A DNA stretch of 23,278 bases, from contig QZLH01001400.1 in assembly GCA_003833135.1 (NCBI GenBank), forward strand, positions 8,957 through 32,234. The letters are read 5' to 3'. The DNA is from Oehlia diaphana (taxonomy: Eukaryota > Glomeromycota > Glomeromycetes > Glomerales > Glomeraceae). Position numbers and translations under genes: made by a program. Position 1 is the stretch's first letter; every line of letters begins with the position of its first letter. The notes beneath the pieces were generated by a model that had not been told where the DNA came from, ran no database searches, and was given only the letters and a program-made list of their open reading frames with translations. Positions 1 to 9,888 of the stretch are shown here, piece by piece.

Positions 1-460
1 TTTACTAGGATTGGATAAATGATCGGCCGAAGGCTGATCATGTTCCGATTCTAAGTAAAATTTTACTATTCCAATTAGCCAGGGGATAATTGATTTATCC
101 CCTGCCATTTACACAATAGTAAGTGTTTTATAGTATATCGTGAGTATAATATAGTATATTTTATTGTTGAATCTTATTTTTCATTCACTTGATTTTTTTT
201 TTCTTTTTATTTTAAAAAAATAATTAAATTTTAAAATGCTTCGGAATTATTACTATTACACTTGAAAAATAATATCGAGATTACAATTAAATTAAAAGAA
301 AGTGTTTCTCATTTGGAAAATGTAAATCTTTCCGAATTACTCAAATTTTCAAATCAGTTCATTATAGTATAATCAATAGTTAATATTTACCGCAAAATTT
401 CCTAGAAACGGATAAATAAATACATGTAAAATATACATATATTTATTTATCAGTTATATA
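1..460. other. AT-rich gap with two hairpins
   Basis: No coding signal was seen. Two small inverted repeats lie at the left edge. At 21-39, arms GATCGGCC and GGCTGATC flank a GAA loop, with one G:T mismatch. At 81-103, perfect 9-bp arms AGGGGATAA and TTATCCCCT flank a 5-nt loop. The rest is simple AT-rich sequence. The hairpins may mark the end of an element that begins outside the window. Confidence 0.5.
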
Positions 461-533
461 AAGATGATGACTAGTACATTTCATTTTATAAATTCATGAA
501 TTTGATATTTAAATCATTATAATTTTGAACTAA
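461..533 (-). pseudogene. Relic of an F-box gene 3' end
   Basis: These roughly 73 bases match, with few differences, the last coding bases and stop region of the F-box gene at 2287-2359. Read on the minus strand they give LVQNYNDLNI followed by a diverged end, against IVQNYNDLNI in the intact gene. Nothing recognisable of the gene continues upstream on the minus strand (534 onward), so this is a truncated paralogue or a small segmental copy. The similarity is read directly from the sequence; how it arose is inferred. Confidence 0.7.
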
Positions 534-583
534 GCTCAAATAATTTATGTAGATAAAATAATAGGTATCTGAGGCCACCCCTA

Positions 584-654
584 TTACGTGATTTTGAAAA
601 TAACATTTGATTGGCTAGATATTATGCGTTACGTGATATATTTTATTTCACGTA
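584..654. promoter_or_regulatory. Cluster of ACGTGA-type motifs
   Basis: TTACGTGA occurs at 584-591 and 629-636, and TCACGTA in inverse orientation at 648-654, with a further TAACGTA near 664-670. Such cores resemble bZIP or bHLH sites. No adjacent gene is evident, so a regulatory role is only a guess. The cluster may be a remnant promoter of the lost F-box paralogue or chance in AT-rich DNA. Confidence 0.2.
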
Positions 655-839
655 TTCCTATTGTAACGTAAAAATAAAACCTTAAATGAGTATAATTACA
701 ACTAATTTTTTAAAATTTATGGTATTTCAAGCTCAAACGGCTGTACGACTGTAACATGATCTTCAGCCTTGTTTATATAATAAGTGAAGTTGTCATTATG
801 GAATAACATTTATAGGAGATAAAATTGATATAAGAGCAG

Positions 840-1560
840 TTTTATTGAATTAATGACAGCAATTAATATCAACCAAATGAGCGAAAAAAAATAATAACTA
901 AAATCAAGATCAATAGAATCAAAACATCACAAAATCCGAACAAATCAACAAAATGCCAAAAGGAAACAAAGCCAAAATATGAAGTTAAAGCTCAAAATAA
1001 AGAAAATTAAGTGAAAAAATGAAATAAAATTCCAAAAAATAAGAAAAAAAACGAAATTATAATCCAAATGAATAAAGAAACAGATGGAAAATGAAATCAA
1101 AGCCAAAGAAAGATAATTAAAACCAAAATAGAAGAAATGCCCAAGCGTAGAAGGAATCAAAAGAAAGTAAAAAGTAACAACCTGACAAGAAAATAGAAAA
1201 TAAAACCAACCAAAAGAAAGTAAAATCCAACCAAAACATTGAAAAAAAGAAAAAGGACTAGTTATTGAATGAAAATGAAATCACAAAACCCAAAGTGCTT
1301 GAATACTAAAACTTACTGTTCACTAGGTATAATGCCGAACTAGAAGCTTGAAAAATTTAAAAGTGAAAAAGAAATAGTTAACTAAGGAATAAAATACCAA
1401 AAAATTCGTCGAAGTTTAATAAAATAAACCTCTCCAAGTCAATCAACGCAAGTTAACAAAAAGAAATATTGCCTAAAAAAACTTATTAAAAAAAGAAGAG
1501 TCAGGTAACGAATAAAATGCATAAAACACTAAAGAAACTTAAGGAACCTACCAAGAAGCG
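840..1560. repeat. A-rich strand-asymmetric degenerate array
   Basis: About 700 bases whose plus strand is mostly A with scattered G and C and very little T. Short variants of AAATCAAAGCCAAA and AACCAAAAGAAAGTAAA recur irregularly, giving a degenerate short-unit array. The reading frame at 945-1160 on the minus strand is only the translation of this T-rich complement (Phe/Leu/Ser/Ile) and is not a gene. There is no clear terminal repeat and no T-rich mirror arm nearby. Confidence 0.55.
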
Positions 1561-2296
1561 CGTCTCAAAAACACTAGTCACTGATAAACCAATCAAAGTT
1601 TAGTTCGAACCACGTGATTGATAGGTGGCAAAAATTATACCGAAAAATAATAATTCTAAAAATGGAGTAATTATTTAACAAAACTTATACTTTGGAATTC
1701 TAGTTATATTTGCAACAAGAATGTCAAAGTGGTAAATTCTTTAAGATTTGGAATGCAACAACTATAGTTTTGGTATATATAATGTTTCACAGTATATTGT
1801 ACGGAGATCTAAAGTTAAAATACTTCAAATCCATCTGGTATATTATCAGCTGGAATTGGATAATATTGTATACAATAAATTTGTCTTTAGTTGATATGAG
1901 ATTTTCTTTATATAACTTGATTTAGTTAAGTTGTAATTAAGCATAAATGAATCACCAATTGTTTACTAAGTTCAGCCAGTCCATTAAGCAGTGAATTATA
2001 ATAACTTTATAGTAAACTAAGTAGAGAGACATATACTATGAAATATTCCAATTAAAATTCTTATATGCAAAAAGACAGTTTATATTTATCAGAATATAAT
2101 TTTATTTAGTTGTAGGTATGTTTATGAAGACAAATTTTAGTGTATTTATAAAAATTACATGATCTTCTTTAAGTATATTATGTACAGTAAAAGTCAAATG
2201 GCCAATAATCCTATAGCTACATTTTTATATCTCACTTTATTTATATAAATAATATTTAGAAAATAAATTATATATGTGATATATTAAAGATAATGA
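1561..2296. other. Gap with no supported gene
   Basis: AT-rich sequence. An open frame at 1710-1925 on the plus strand (71 codons, TTG start, hydrophobic) has no recognisable domain, lacks an ATG at its start and is most likely chance. The right end, 2161-2296, is the 3' flank of the minus-strand F-box gene and should contain its polyadenylation site, which I cannot pinpoint. Confidence 0.5.
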
Positions 2297-3925
2297 TTAG
2301 TACATTTCATTTATAAAATCATGAATTATAATATTTAAATCATTATAATTTTGAACTATAATATTATATAATTTAAATTCTTTTACTTCATCTTCCATAG
2401 AAAACAAGTCATCATTGTTAAAACTTAGAGTAAAACATTCTTGAAAAGCAAAATACTCGACTCTTTTCTTTTTCATAATATATTCCTTTATATAAGGTAA
2501 AATATTCTTTTCTTCTTCTTTTTCTCGTGTTTCATCTCTAACATTGCTGATTAATAACTTGTTGATATAAGTATTTTGAAAACTTTTTATAAATATTTCA
2601 AAATCTCTTTTATTAATATTAAGAATCAAATTTAAATATTCTAATTTAGGAGGAAGAACTTGCCCCAAATTTTGTAATATAATTGAACTAAGTTCATAAC
2701 TTTCAATGGTGAGGTAATTAAGATGATGATTAATATTTTTGATTAAATGAAATGTCATATTAATATCGTCATTAAGATCATATAATTGCAAGAAATTAAT
2801 ATTTTTACAATATTTTATTGTTAATTCTGATACTTGTTGTATAAATTCATTATGTTCAAGTCCAAAATTTTCTAAATATTCACCAGATTTTTGTAATAAT
2901 AATTGTAATGGTTCAATTAATACATCATCTATAATTAAAGATTTTAATTTAAATGGTTTAGTCATATTAATAATTTGTTGAGTAAAATAAGAATCTAAAG
3001 AGTAACAATAAAGAATATGAATAGATTCCAAACAGTTTAATTGTTCAAATACTTCATTTAAAATCTTTATATTTTTAAAATCAATGAAATAAAATATAAT
3101 TGTTCTTAAAGTATTTGTACAATTAGAATTCTTCAATGATAATAATGAATGATATAAAGGAAAGTTACTATTATAACTAAAGTAAACTTTTTTGAGATTT
3201 TTTTGTGAATCAATCATGCGAGATAAATGTCTTTCAGTAGTTGAATTACAAGATGATGGAAAGAGGAAATAAAGTGATAAAACAGAATTGCAATTAGAGT
3301 AAAGATATTTCATAAATTTTGTTATGTTTTCGGTTATTGGTTCAATACAAAGTGTTAAAATTTTAATATTACGAAGGAGATATTGATTTTGTAAAATTAA
3401 TTCAAAAATTTCTTTAAAATATTCTAAATCTTTATCAACAAGCATTGTAAATTTAAAAGTATGTATATTTGCTTCATTTTCAATAAATAATCGAAATAAT
3501 GACTTAAAAATCATTTTTGTATACTTTAAATCAACGAATTCTGATACAATAGATTGCTCTTTAACTATAACAGCTGCAACCCACTTTTCAATAGAATCAC
3601 TAATTCTACGGGTATCTAAATGTTGAATAAAACTAGAATAATTAAATAATGTATTCGAAGGAAATAATTCATTATTAATTCCATATTCATTTAATTGTGT
3701 TTTATAATCATCATTTAAATTATATAAATAGACTTCAATATAACGATAATTTTTAGGGTTTTGCAGTAAAAATGGATTTTCCCATAATAATGGAATTGCC
3801 GAACGACACCATAATCTATTTACTAGGATACATGAATATAATGTTGAAGAATCATACTGAAAATATTGTATAATATCACTTATTATTTCAGGAAAATCTC
3901 CCGAAAATATTTTCGTACATGCCAT
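2297..3925 (-). CDS. F-box protein with leucine-rich C-terminal region
   Basis: Single-exon gene, 542 residues, starting at the ATG at 3925 (MACTKIFSGDF). Residues about 10-55 form an F-box: DFPEIISDIIQYF, then a Cys-Ile-Leu-Val-Asn-Arg-Leu-Trp-Cys segment and the PLLWENPF ending typical of fungal F-box proteins. F-box domains bind Skp1 in SCF ubiquitin ligases. The rest is rich in Leu, Ile and Asn with irregular LRR-like strands (such as LKSLIIDDVLIEPLQ and LEYLNLILNIN), the usual substrate-binding part. Length and architecture fit the very large F-box family of Glomeromycotina. The frame is intact without stops, and upstream of the ATG the sense strand is pyrimidine-rich, as in fungal leaders. 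Substrate is unknown. A copy of its last 73 bases lies at 461-533. The kinase gene is divergently oriented about 1 kb away. Confidence 0.88.
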   Translation of the reverse strand: MACTKIFSGDFPEIISDIIQYFQYDSSTLYSCILVNRLWCRSAIPLLWENPFLLQNPKNYRYIEVYLYNLNDDYKTQLNEYGINNELFPSNTLFNYSSFIQHLDTRRISDSIEKWVAAVIVKEQSIVSEFVDLKYTKMIFKSLFRLFIENEANIHTFKFTMLVDKDLEYFKEIFELILQNQYLLRNIKILTLCIEPITENITKFMKYLYSNCNSVLSLYFLFPSSCNSTTERHLSRMIDSQKNLKKVYFSYNSNFPLYHSLLSLKNSNCTNTLRTIIFYFIDFKNIKILNEVFEQLNCLESIHILYCYSLDSYFTQQIINMTKPFKLKSLIIDDVLIEPLQLLLQKSGEYLENFGLEHNEFIQQVSELTIKYCKNINFLQLYDLNDDINMTFHLIKNINHHLNYLTIESYELSSIILQNLGQVLPPKLEYLNLILNINKRDFEIFIKSFQNTYINKLLISNVRDETREKEEEKNILPYIKEYIMKKKRVEYFAFQECFTLSFNNDDLFSMEDEVKEFKLYNIIVQNYNDLNIIIHDFINEMY

Positions 3926-4897
3926 AAAGTAAACAAATGAAAAAAAGAAAAAAGGGGAATTTAAAACTTTTTTTAAATTATACCAAATTTATACTATTTT
4001 TCGGAATAAGTTATTCCGATATATTGTCGCACAAAATTTGCGTTGAATAAAAACGTGACATTTTATTCCCTATTTCGATTGAGTTACGTAGCTACATGAT
4101 CATCATGCTCAAAAAAAAAATTTTTGTACTAATAAAAAACTTGGTATGATTTATTTATATCACATTTTTGACACATGGATTTTGGAATATTTGATTTTTC
4201 TAATTAGTAGAAATTTAAGTAATAGACAAATTTTATTATTTAAAAATTTGAGAAATTTTTTTTGCATTCTTAACTTATTAATAAATGTTTTTAATCACTT
4301 TAGTTAAAGCTTTATTTAATATAATTTCACCTAATTTAAACATATAAAATATTTTTTTTTTTCTTTGAAAATGAATATTATTCAATAAAAAATAAATAAA
4401 TAATTTAGCTAATTTTAAACCTATTTTTGCAAAAATACTATCGTTAGATTATACTAAAATAGAGCTTTAGTTGAGATCAATTCCGCTTGATTTAAATAAT
4501 AGGATGTTAAAAAACATAATTTCATATTTGTTTATTATACTGATATTTTACACATGTTATAGTATCGTTCACCCAATCATTTCCATAATAGTTTTTAAAT
4601 AGACCCATATGGTCTGGTCAGAACAAATTCATACGACATTTAAACTATTATTGTTTATAAGAATGATGAATGGCAAAAAATAGGAGAGGAATTTCACGAA
4701 ATGATTTTATTGAAGTAAGGTATGTATATATATGGTAGAATTTATCAGGATTTGGAATAATTATCAACATGGATATAATTATTCTTTTTATTTCTAATTA
4801 AAAAAATGAAATAATTTGGCTAATACATTAAACATCATTTTGAATTATATTTTATCAAGATTGAGAGAAGGTTAATGGCTAATACATCAACTAAAAG
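3926..4897. other. Divergent intergenic region
   Basis: About 970 bases separate the F-box start from the first supported kinase exon. The left part should hold the F-box promoter (pyrimidine-rich leader on the minus strand at 3926-3970). The right part probably holds the kinase promoter and an unidentified first exon. An 11-base string GGCTAATACAT occurs twice near 4818 and 4877. There is no other coding signal. Confidence 0.45.
4001..4019. promoter_or_regulatory. Perfect inverted repeat upstream of F-box gene
   Basis: TCGGAATA and TATTCCGA are perfect 8-bp arms separated by AGT, centred about 85 bases upstream of the F-box ATG. The symmetry and position fit a dimeric transcription-factor site. 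No factor can be named, and chance or a MITE footprint remain possible. Confidence 0.3.
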
Positions 4898-5981
4898 TAA
4901 GAAACTGTAATAAAATTATAGAATGGATTCCTTATAATAGATTAAGAGATATCAAATATCTTGCTAAAGGCGGTTTCAGTACTATTTATAGGGCTATTTG
5001 GTTAGATGGAATAATATCTATAAATCATACAAAAAAAATTTGGGATAGGGATGGTGAAATGGGTGTTGCATTAAAGAGCTTGAATAATTCATCAAATATT
5101 AATGGTAATTTTTTAAATGAAGTAAGTTGTTTTTAAAAAATATACACACTATTTATTATAATAAAACCTTATATTATTTATACTTATTTAATTTTAGTTG
5201 AAAAATCATTGGCATTATTCAACTGTACAGATATATGTAACTCAAGATCCGGAAACATTGAATTATATGATAGTAATGAGATTAATGTATAAGGGGAGTT
5301 TAAGATCTAATTTAACAACAGTTAAATATATGGATGAAAAATATATTGGTTTATCGATAACTGCGGAAGCACTTTCAATTTTACACAAATGCAATTTGGC
5401 TCATGGTGATTTCCATAGTGGCAATATACTTTTGGATGATGATTGTAGCACCCATTTAAGTGATTTTGGATTAAGTAGACCGGTAAATCAAACCAATTCA
5501 AATGAAATTTATGGAATAATTCCTTATATTGCTCCAGAAGTTTTGCGTGGAAAACCATATACTAAAGCAGCTGATATTTATTCTTTTGGAATTATTATGT
5601 GGGAACTTACATCTGGTGTTCTTGCTTTTAACGATAGATCTCATGATTTTATACTCTCTTTAGAAATTTGTGAGGGATTAAGACCAAAAATTGTTGAAGG
5701 TACGTCGCCAAAATATATAAGATTAATGAAGAGATGCTGGGATTCTGATCCTAATAAAAGACCAACAGCTAATGAATTAAGTGAAATTCTTTCCTTTTGG
5801 GGTTCTTATTATAATGATTATCCAATTAAAAGATGGTATGAAAGAACACCTATTCCTCGTAAGTAAAAAAGATTTAATATCTTAATTGAACAATTCATTT
5901 TACTTCTTACTTTAAGCAAAAAGTTTATTCTTATCTGATTTTATTTATTAAAACTTTTTAGGCAATGAACCTCTTTGCTGA
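4898..5981 (+). CDS. TKL-like protein kinase, spliced, 5' end uncertain
   Basis: Exon 4898-5121 joins 5198-5858 across a 76-nt intron (GTAAGT at 5122, AG at 5197, phase 0). A second intron, 5859-5961 (GTAAGT..TTTTTAG, phase 1), leads to a short exon ending at a TGA at 5979-5981. The kinase domain is nearly complete: EWIPYNRL family signature, Gly-rich loop AKGGFSTIY, VALKSL lysine, FLNE as the likely alpha-C Glu, HGDFHSGN catalytic loop with Asp and Asn, DFGLSRP metal-binding motif, APEVL, and RCWDSDPNKRP near the end. So it should phosphorylate Ser/Thr or Tyr in the cytosol. HGDFHSGN replaces HRDLKxxN, as in the expanded Rhizophagus kinase family. The N-terminus is missing: an in-frame stop lies at 4873-4875, so an upstream exon probably splices in (AG at 4896-4897 is a candidate). 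Without the second splice the frame stops at 5866 after PRK. Confidence 0.8.
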
Positions 5982-6546
5982 AACCTCTGATTTAGCAACT
6001 TTAATGCTGCTGGCATATGACTATCACGTGACTTTAGGGACAACTGCTAGTGGCATTTTTTTTCATTTCGACTGTCTAGTTTCTACCTCACTACTTTATG
6101 TTGGCTACATGGAGGTAATATAAAACCTTAATTGTTTTTAATTTTAGAAAATATTTTTTAAAAAAATCGTACTTTTAAATTAATAAATTATTATATTAAT
6201 GTTCCTTATCGCCTCTATATAGCAGATATAAAGTGAAATGATAGAATCTATAATTCCATATTTTTTTTAAAAAAAAAATAATCTTAAATCCATTAACAAA
6301 TATATTCAAAGATAAATTTAAATTTACTAAATTTACTTAATATACATAATACAATAGTTAGTAGTATAACAAATTGTAGCAAATTACTGTAAAATACCAT
6401 ATATTGTAAAATTTAATTGTAAATAGTAAATACAATATGATACAGTACATTACAAATACATTATCTAATGTAAAAATTAATTCCATCACAAAATGATTTA
6501 CGCCTTTCCTCTTGTTATAATTGGATAGCCACAGATTTTTAAGTGA
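5982..6546. other. Gap downstream of the kinase
   Basis: No gene was found. It holds an ATCACGTGAC palindromic motif near 6023-6032, T- and A-homopolymers and AT-rich sequence with several ACAGTA/TACTGTA fragments (6380-6460). The kinase polyadenylation site should lie in the first part. The C-terminal tail usual for this kinase family is not here; a matching piece occurs at 14392-14631. Confidence 0.45.
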
Positions 6547-6896
6547 TCAACGTACTTTTATTTTTTCTGTTGACATAAGCGCCCCTGGTGATACAACCAT
6601 AACAACTGATTTGGACAATGTTATCACCTGATTGATCATTCTCTGAACTGAATTTTTAGGTGCGTCTGCAGATAAAGAATTTAAGTGGTGGATATACGAT
6701 GCAAGTATCCTTACCCAAGAACATATACGATCCAGATCTTCAGTTTTCACAACCTATCAATCAACACTAAATTACTAGATTACCTAGATGACACAACTTG
6801 GTTCTCTGATTCTCTTAACCTAATCTCACACCTCATTGTAGCAGATGATTTTTATGCTCTCGCTATATTTCGTTCTACTTTATCTTGATCAGATCT
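6547..6896 (-). pseudogene. Unrecognised coding remnant
   Basis: Two pieces of coding-like sequence on the minus strand. The upstream one (6896 to about 6784) reads RSDQDKVERNIARA, a TAA at 6854-6852, then KSSATMRCEIRLRESENQVV. The downstream one (6750-6547) is 67 codons from a GTG, including TEDLDRICSWVRILASYI and SVQRMINQVITLSK, ending in TGA. The codon pattern and amphipathic helical look suggest real ancestral exons, but there is no ATG start, and the roughly 30 bases between them are too short for a normal intron. They could be further 3' exons of the RG-rich pseudogene upstream on the same strand or an independent fragment. I recognise no family. Confidence 0.4.
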
Positions 6897-6950
6897 GAGC
6901 TTGTTTTTTGAATTTGTGAATGTATGATAATGGATTAAAAAAAATAATGA

Positions 6951-7044
6951 AATTAATGATTGTAAAAGAATTAATAAAATGTAATTTTAAAGAAATTAAT
7001 GATTAATGATTGTAAAAGAATTAATAAAATGTAAATTTAAAGAA
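6951..7044. repeat. 50-bp tandem duplication
   Basis: Two near-identical copies (6952-6994 and 7002-7044) of a unit starting ATTAATGATTGTAAAAG and containing AATTAATAAAATGTAA are offset by exactly 50 bases. It is non-coding AT-rich spacer between the two minus-strand remnants. Confidence 0.8.
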
Positions 7045-7128
7045 TGTATAATAAAAGAAAGTGTATAAAATGAGATTTTTAAATATTATGCAAAGTTCGC
7101 AAAGAACAAATAAAATATTAAAATGCTA

Positions 7129-9212
7129 CTACTTCGCACATATAAAAAAATGAAATTTTTGTGTAACAATTCTACCAACACCAACTCTTCGCTTCATTCT
7201 AATGAAAATTTTCGATGCAATGTTCTTTCCAGACCTGCTTGGGACTTTACATTTCATTGTAATTTTATCAAGTTTCTTAATATCTTTAATGTTATATTTA
7301 GTATAATGTATCTTAAACGCCTCTCTAACAAATAATATGAGCTTTTCCATAGTCCCACAATTTTTGAGCTTGGTTTTATCTGTGCCTTTTAAATATCTGT
7401 CTAAAATATTCTCAACAACTTCTTTGGACAAAAACTCTTCAATTTCTGTTCTTATTGGCGCAGTTGTTAGTTCTTCCCTGATTCGTTTTTCTTTAAATTC
7501 GCTTACCCTTACGTCAATTTTTTTATTGAATTTGCTACAAAAATCTGTCAGAATCCTTTTGGAGTGACAAATGACCTCTTCAGCATCACTGCTATAGAGG
7601 TCATAATTAAAGATTTTTGTGACGAATCTTTCAATTACTTCATCCAGTGGTACCCTACATCAGAGAAAAAGACACTTGATTTCCTCATGTCAAAGTCGAG
7701 CAAGGTCCTTTTCATCATTTGGTGTAATAGCAGCAGGTTTCATCGTAAGAGGGGAGGTGGGCATATTGACAAGAGGTAAATCCAGCGATGTATTTGAAGC
7801 ATTATACATCTGATTTGCCATAAATAATATATCTTGCCTTTCTGTTATTAACCATTGGCAGACTTCAAGTATATTTTCCATTCCATTTAAAGCCTTAGGC
7901 TTATCTAAAAATATATTGCATTAATTGTTAAATATCTGTTATATAATATTCATAATAATAATATTTAAAGAAATTAAAAAACAATTACATTTTATTATGT
8001 TTTTTACACCACATGATATTGAGACTTCAGTTTTTCTGTCTTCATCATCATCGTCCTTGTTCTCATCCTTATCTGAGCTTTTGAAATGGTCATAGATATT
8101 ATCTAATTTATATGATAATAGATGGTACATAAGTAAGCAAAGAGATAAAGTAAGAAAGTATGAGTTATTAAATCGTTCTGGCACACATAGCATGAATCGA
8201 TCAGAGAATACATGCATCCGTAAAACCAACAACAATTACCTTTCCCGTCTTCGTTATCTGATAATTGAAGAAGACTAGTGATGCTGCCTTCAACTCTTTG
8301 ACATTTATTTTTGGCAGAATTTGTGAATAAACTTCATTTTTTAAATGTAACTTTAGCTGGTTTACTTGTAGATACTTCTGCTGTTTCCATTTCATAGTTG
8401 TCTTCATTAGACTTATCAAAAATTGCACTGTAATCCAATGTAAAATGGTCATGTGACCTCTCTGGCAGTTCTGAAGCGCTAAAATCATCAGGTGGATCAT
8501 CATAGATTGGATCATCATCATAAACAGTAATAACATTAGGACTTGACTTGCCACTATGACCTAATTACAATATGTATAAAATTAATTTTAAAGCTTTAAA
8601 AAATTTGTAATTGCGACTTCTTATTCTTGAATTGGAGTATCAGGTTCAGCTGGTTACCTTTAAAATAAATGTCAAATGCCGATCAGTGAATTTTCAAAGA
8701 AGATTAATTGATAAATATTGATAAAAAGTCCAAAAATATTACCTGTTTTATCTTTAATCATAGTATTTATATCAGATTCAACTGGCTTATTTGTTTTGCC
8801 ATGACCATGACCACGACTATCTCCTTCAGATACGGTAGACGCATGTTCAGGTTCAACAGGTTTGATAGGTTCTGTGACAGCTTTTGTTCTACCATGACCA
8901 CGACCACCTCCTCCAGATGCAGTAGGCACATGTTCAATAGGTTCAACAGGTTCAATAGGTTTTGTGACAGCTTTTGCTCTACCCTGACCACGACCACCTC
9001 TTCCACGACCTTCTAATAGAAAATAAAAAATTGCAACATAATAATTGCAATTTTATTGGTGACTTTTTTTTTGTAATTTTTTATTTTTTTGCCAGATGGT
9101 TTCTTTAATTATTTGGTTATAACTTACTTGCGGCTTGTGTTTTATTTGACGTGTTAGTTTTAGCAGGTTTTGAAGCTTTAGCAGATTTTGGAGATTTTCT
9201 TGCCTTTGTCAT
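7129..9212 (-). pseudogene. RG-rich five-exon gene with three internal TGA codons
   Basis: Gene model on the minus strand: exons 9212-9128, 9012-8743, 8560-8240, 8102-8010 and 7904-7129. Four introns have GT..AG ends, all in phase 1, and summed exon length is 1545 nt (515 codons with the final TAG). Residues 1-28 are basic (MTKARKSPKSAKASKPAK). Residues about 29-118 carry three imperfect repeats of RG/RGG-like GRGRGGRGQGRAKAVT followed by KPIEPVEP, typical of nucleic-acid-binding tails. Next comes an acidic linker with Asp runs (VYDDDPIYDDPPDDF, DENKDDDDEDR), then a helical basic C-terminus (VPLDEVIERFVTKIF, SKEVVENILDRYL, RMKRRVGVGR). Internal TGAs lie at 8336-8334, 7692-7690 and 7662-7660. 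Each would be Arg (CGA) before one C-to-T change. The conserved frame shows a recently functional gene. I recognise no family; a repeat-borne gene is likely. The donor at 8009 (GTGTAA) is the weakest splice site. Confidence 0.7.
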
Positions 9213-9880
9213 TTTAAAATATTTGTAATAATAAAGTAAACATGAAATTTCAAAGTAAAAAGTAGGAAAGAAATCCTTTTACTTTAATAGACAGATTTTT
9301 GTGATAAGCTTTTATTAACTTTCATTAAATTCAATAAATGGATTTTATATAATTTTTAAACTTTCTATATATTTCAACACATAGATTTCAATATAATTGA
9401 ACATGGATATTATTTTTCAAGAAAATCTAACACAAGAATAGTTTTCTGATTTTTCATTACACTGATTATTAAGGTTTTGCTGCTTCACTCTTATTGTTGG
9501 GCTAAAGAACTCTTAATATGTAACATTCACTTATTATTAACCAAATAATATGTAACACTTGCTTATTGTTAACCAAATATAGTTAATAATGCTATTTTCT
9601 AAATTAATTATGACGAATAATTGATAAAATCTATATATAGCGAAACTTGTATATTTTTTTTTTCTTAAATTTTCTTTCTTTAAACTTTGTATAATTTGCA
9701 ACCTTTTACAATAAATGAAATTTTCTTTCTTTAAACTTTGAAACCTTTTACAATAAATGAAATTCCTTTTTTAACTTCTTTAACTTTGTATTTAAACTTA
9801 TATATATATAAAGTTTATTAAAGTTCGTTATATACAAACAATAAATAATAAACTTTTGCATCTTTACCATTCTTTGTAAA
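9213..9880. other. Gap with two short tandem duplications
   Basis: No gene was seen. A 32-bp period duplication (TAATATGTAACA.. unit at 9514-9545 and 9546-9577) and a second imperfect duplication (unit TTTCTTTCTTTAAACTTTG..CCTTTTACAATAAATGAA at about 9669-9719 and 9720-9762) lie here. The left part is the upstream flank, and possibly the promoter, of the minus-strand RG-rich gene. The right end is the pre-insertion flank of the MITE. Confidence 0.5.
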
Positions 9881-9888
9881 CTTGAAAT

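Noticed and set aside
945..1160. Minus-strand 71-codon frame rich in Phe, Leu and Ser
   Set aside because: It is the translation of the T-rich complement of a degenerate array, with no domain and no neighbouring exons.
5322..5558. Minus-strand 78-codon frame
   Set aside because: It is antisense to the kinase catalytic core, which has all expected motifs on the plus strand.
7123..7813. Plus-strand frames at 7123-7335, 7337-7567, 7564-7779 and 7619-7813
   Set aside because: They lie opposite the long minus-strand last exon (7904-7129), whose sequence is clearly coding-like in one frame.
8334..8336. TGA recoded as selenocysteine or Trp
   Set aside because: Three TGAs fit Arg (CGA) by simple C-to-T changes. 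No SECIS-like structure was sought or seen, and other pseudogenes in the window show the same stop pattern.
8201..8554. Minus-strand Met-rich 117-codon frame starting MASQVLML
   Set aside because: It is a shadow frame. The phase-matched frame joining exons at 8560-8240 reads an acidic, protein-like sequence and fits the flanking introns.
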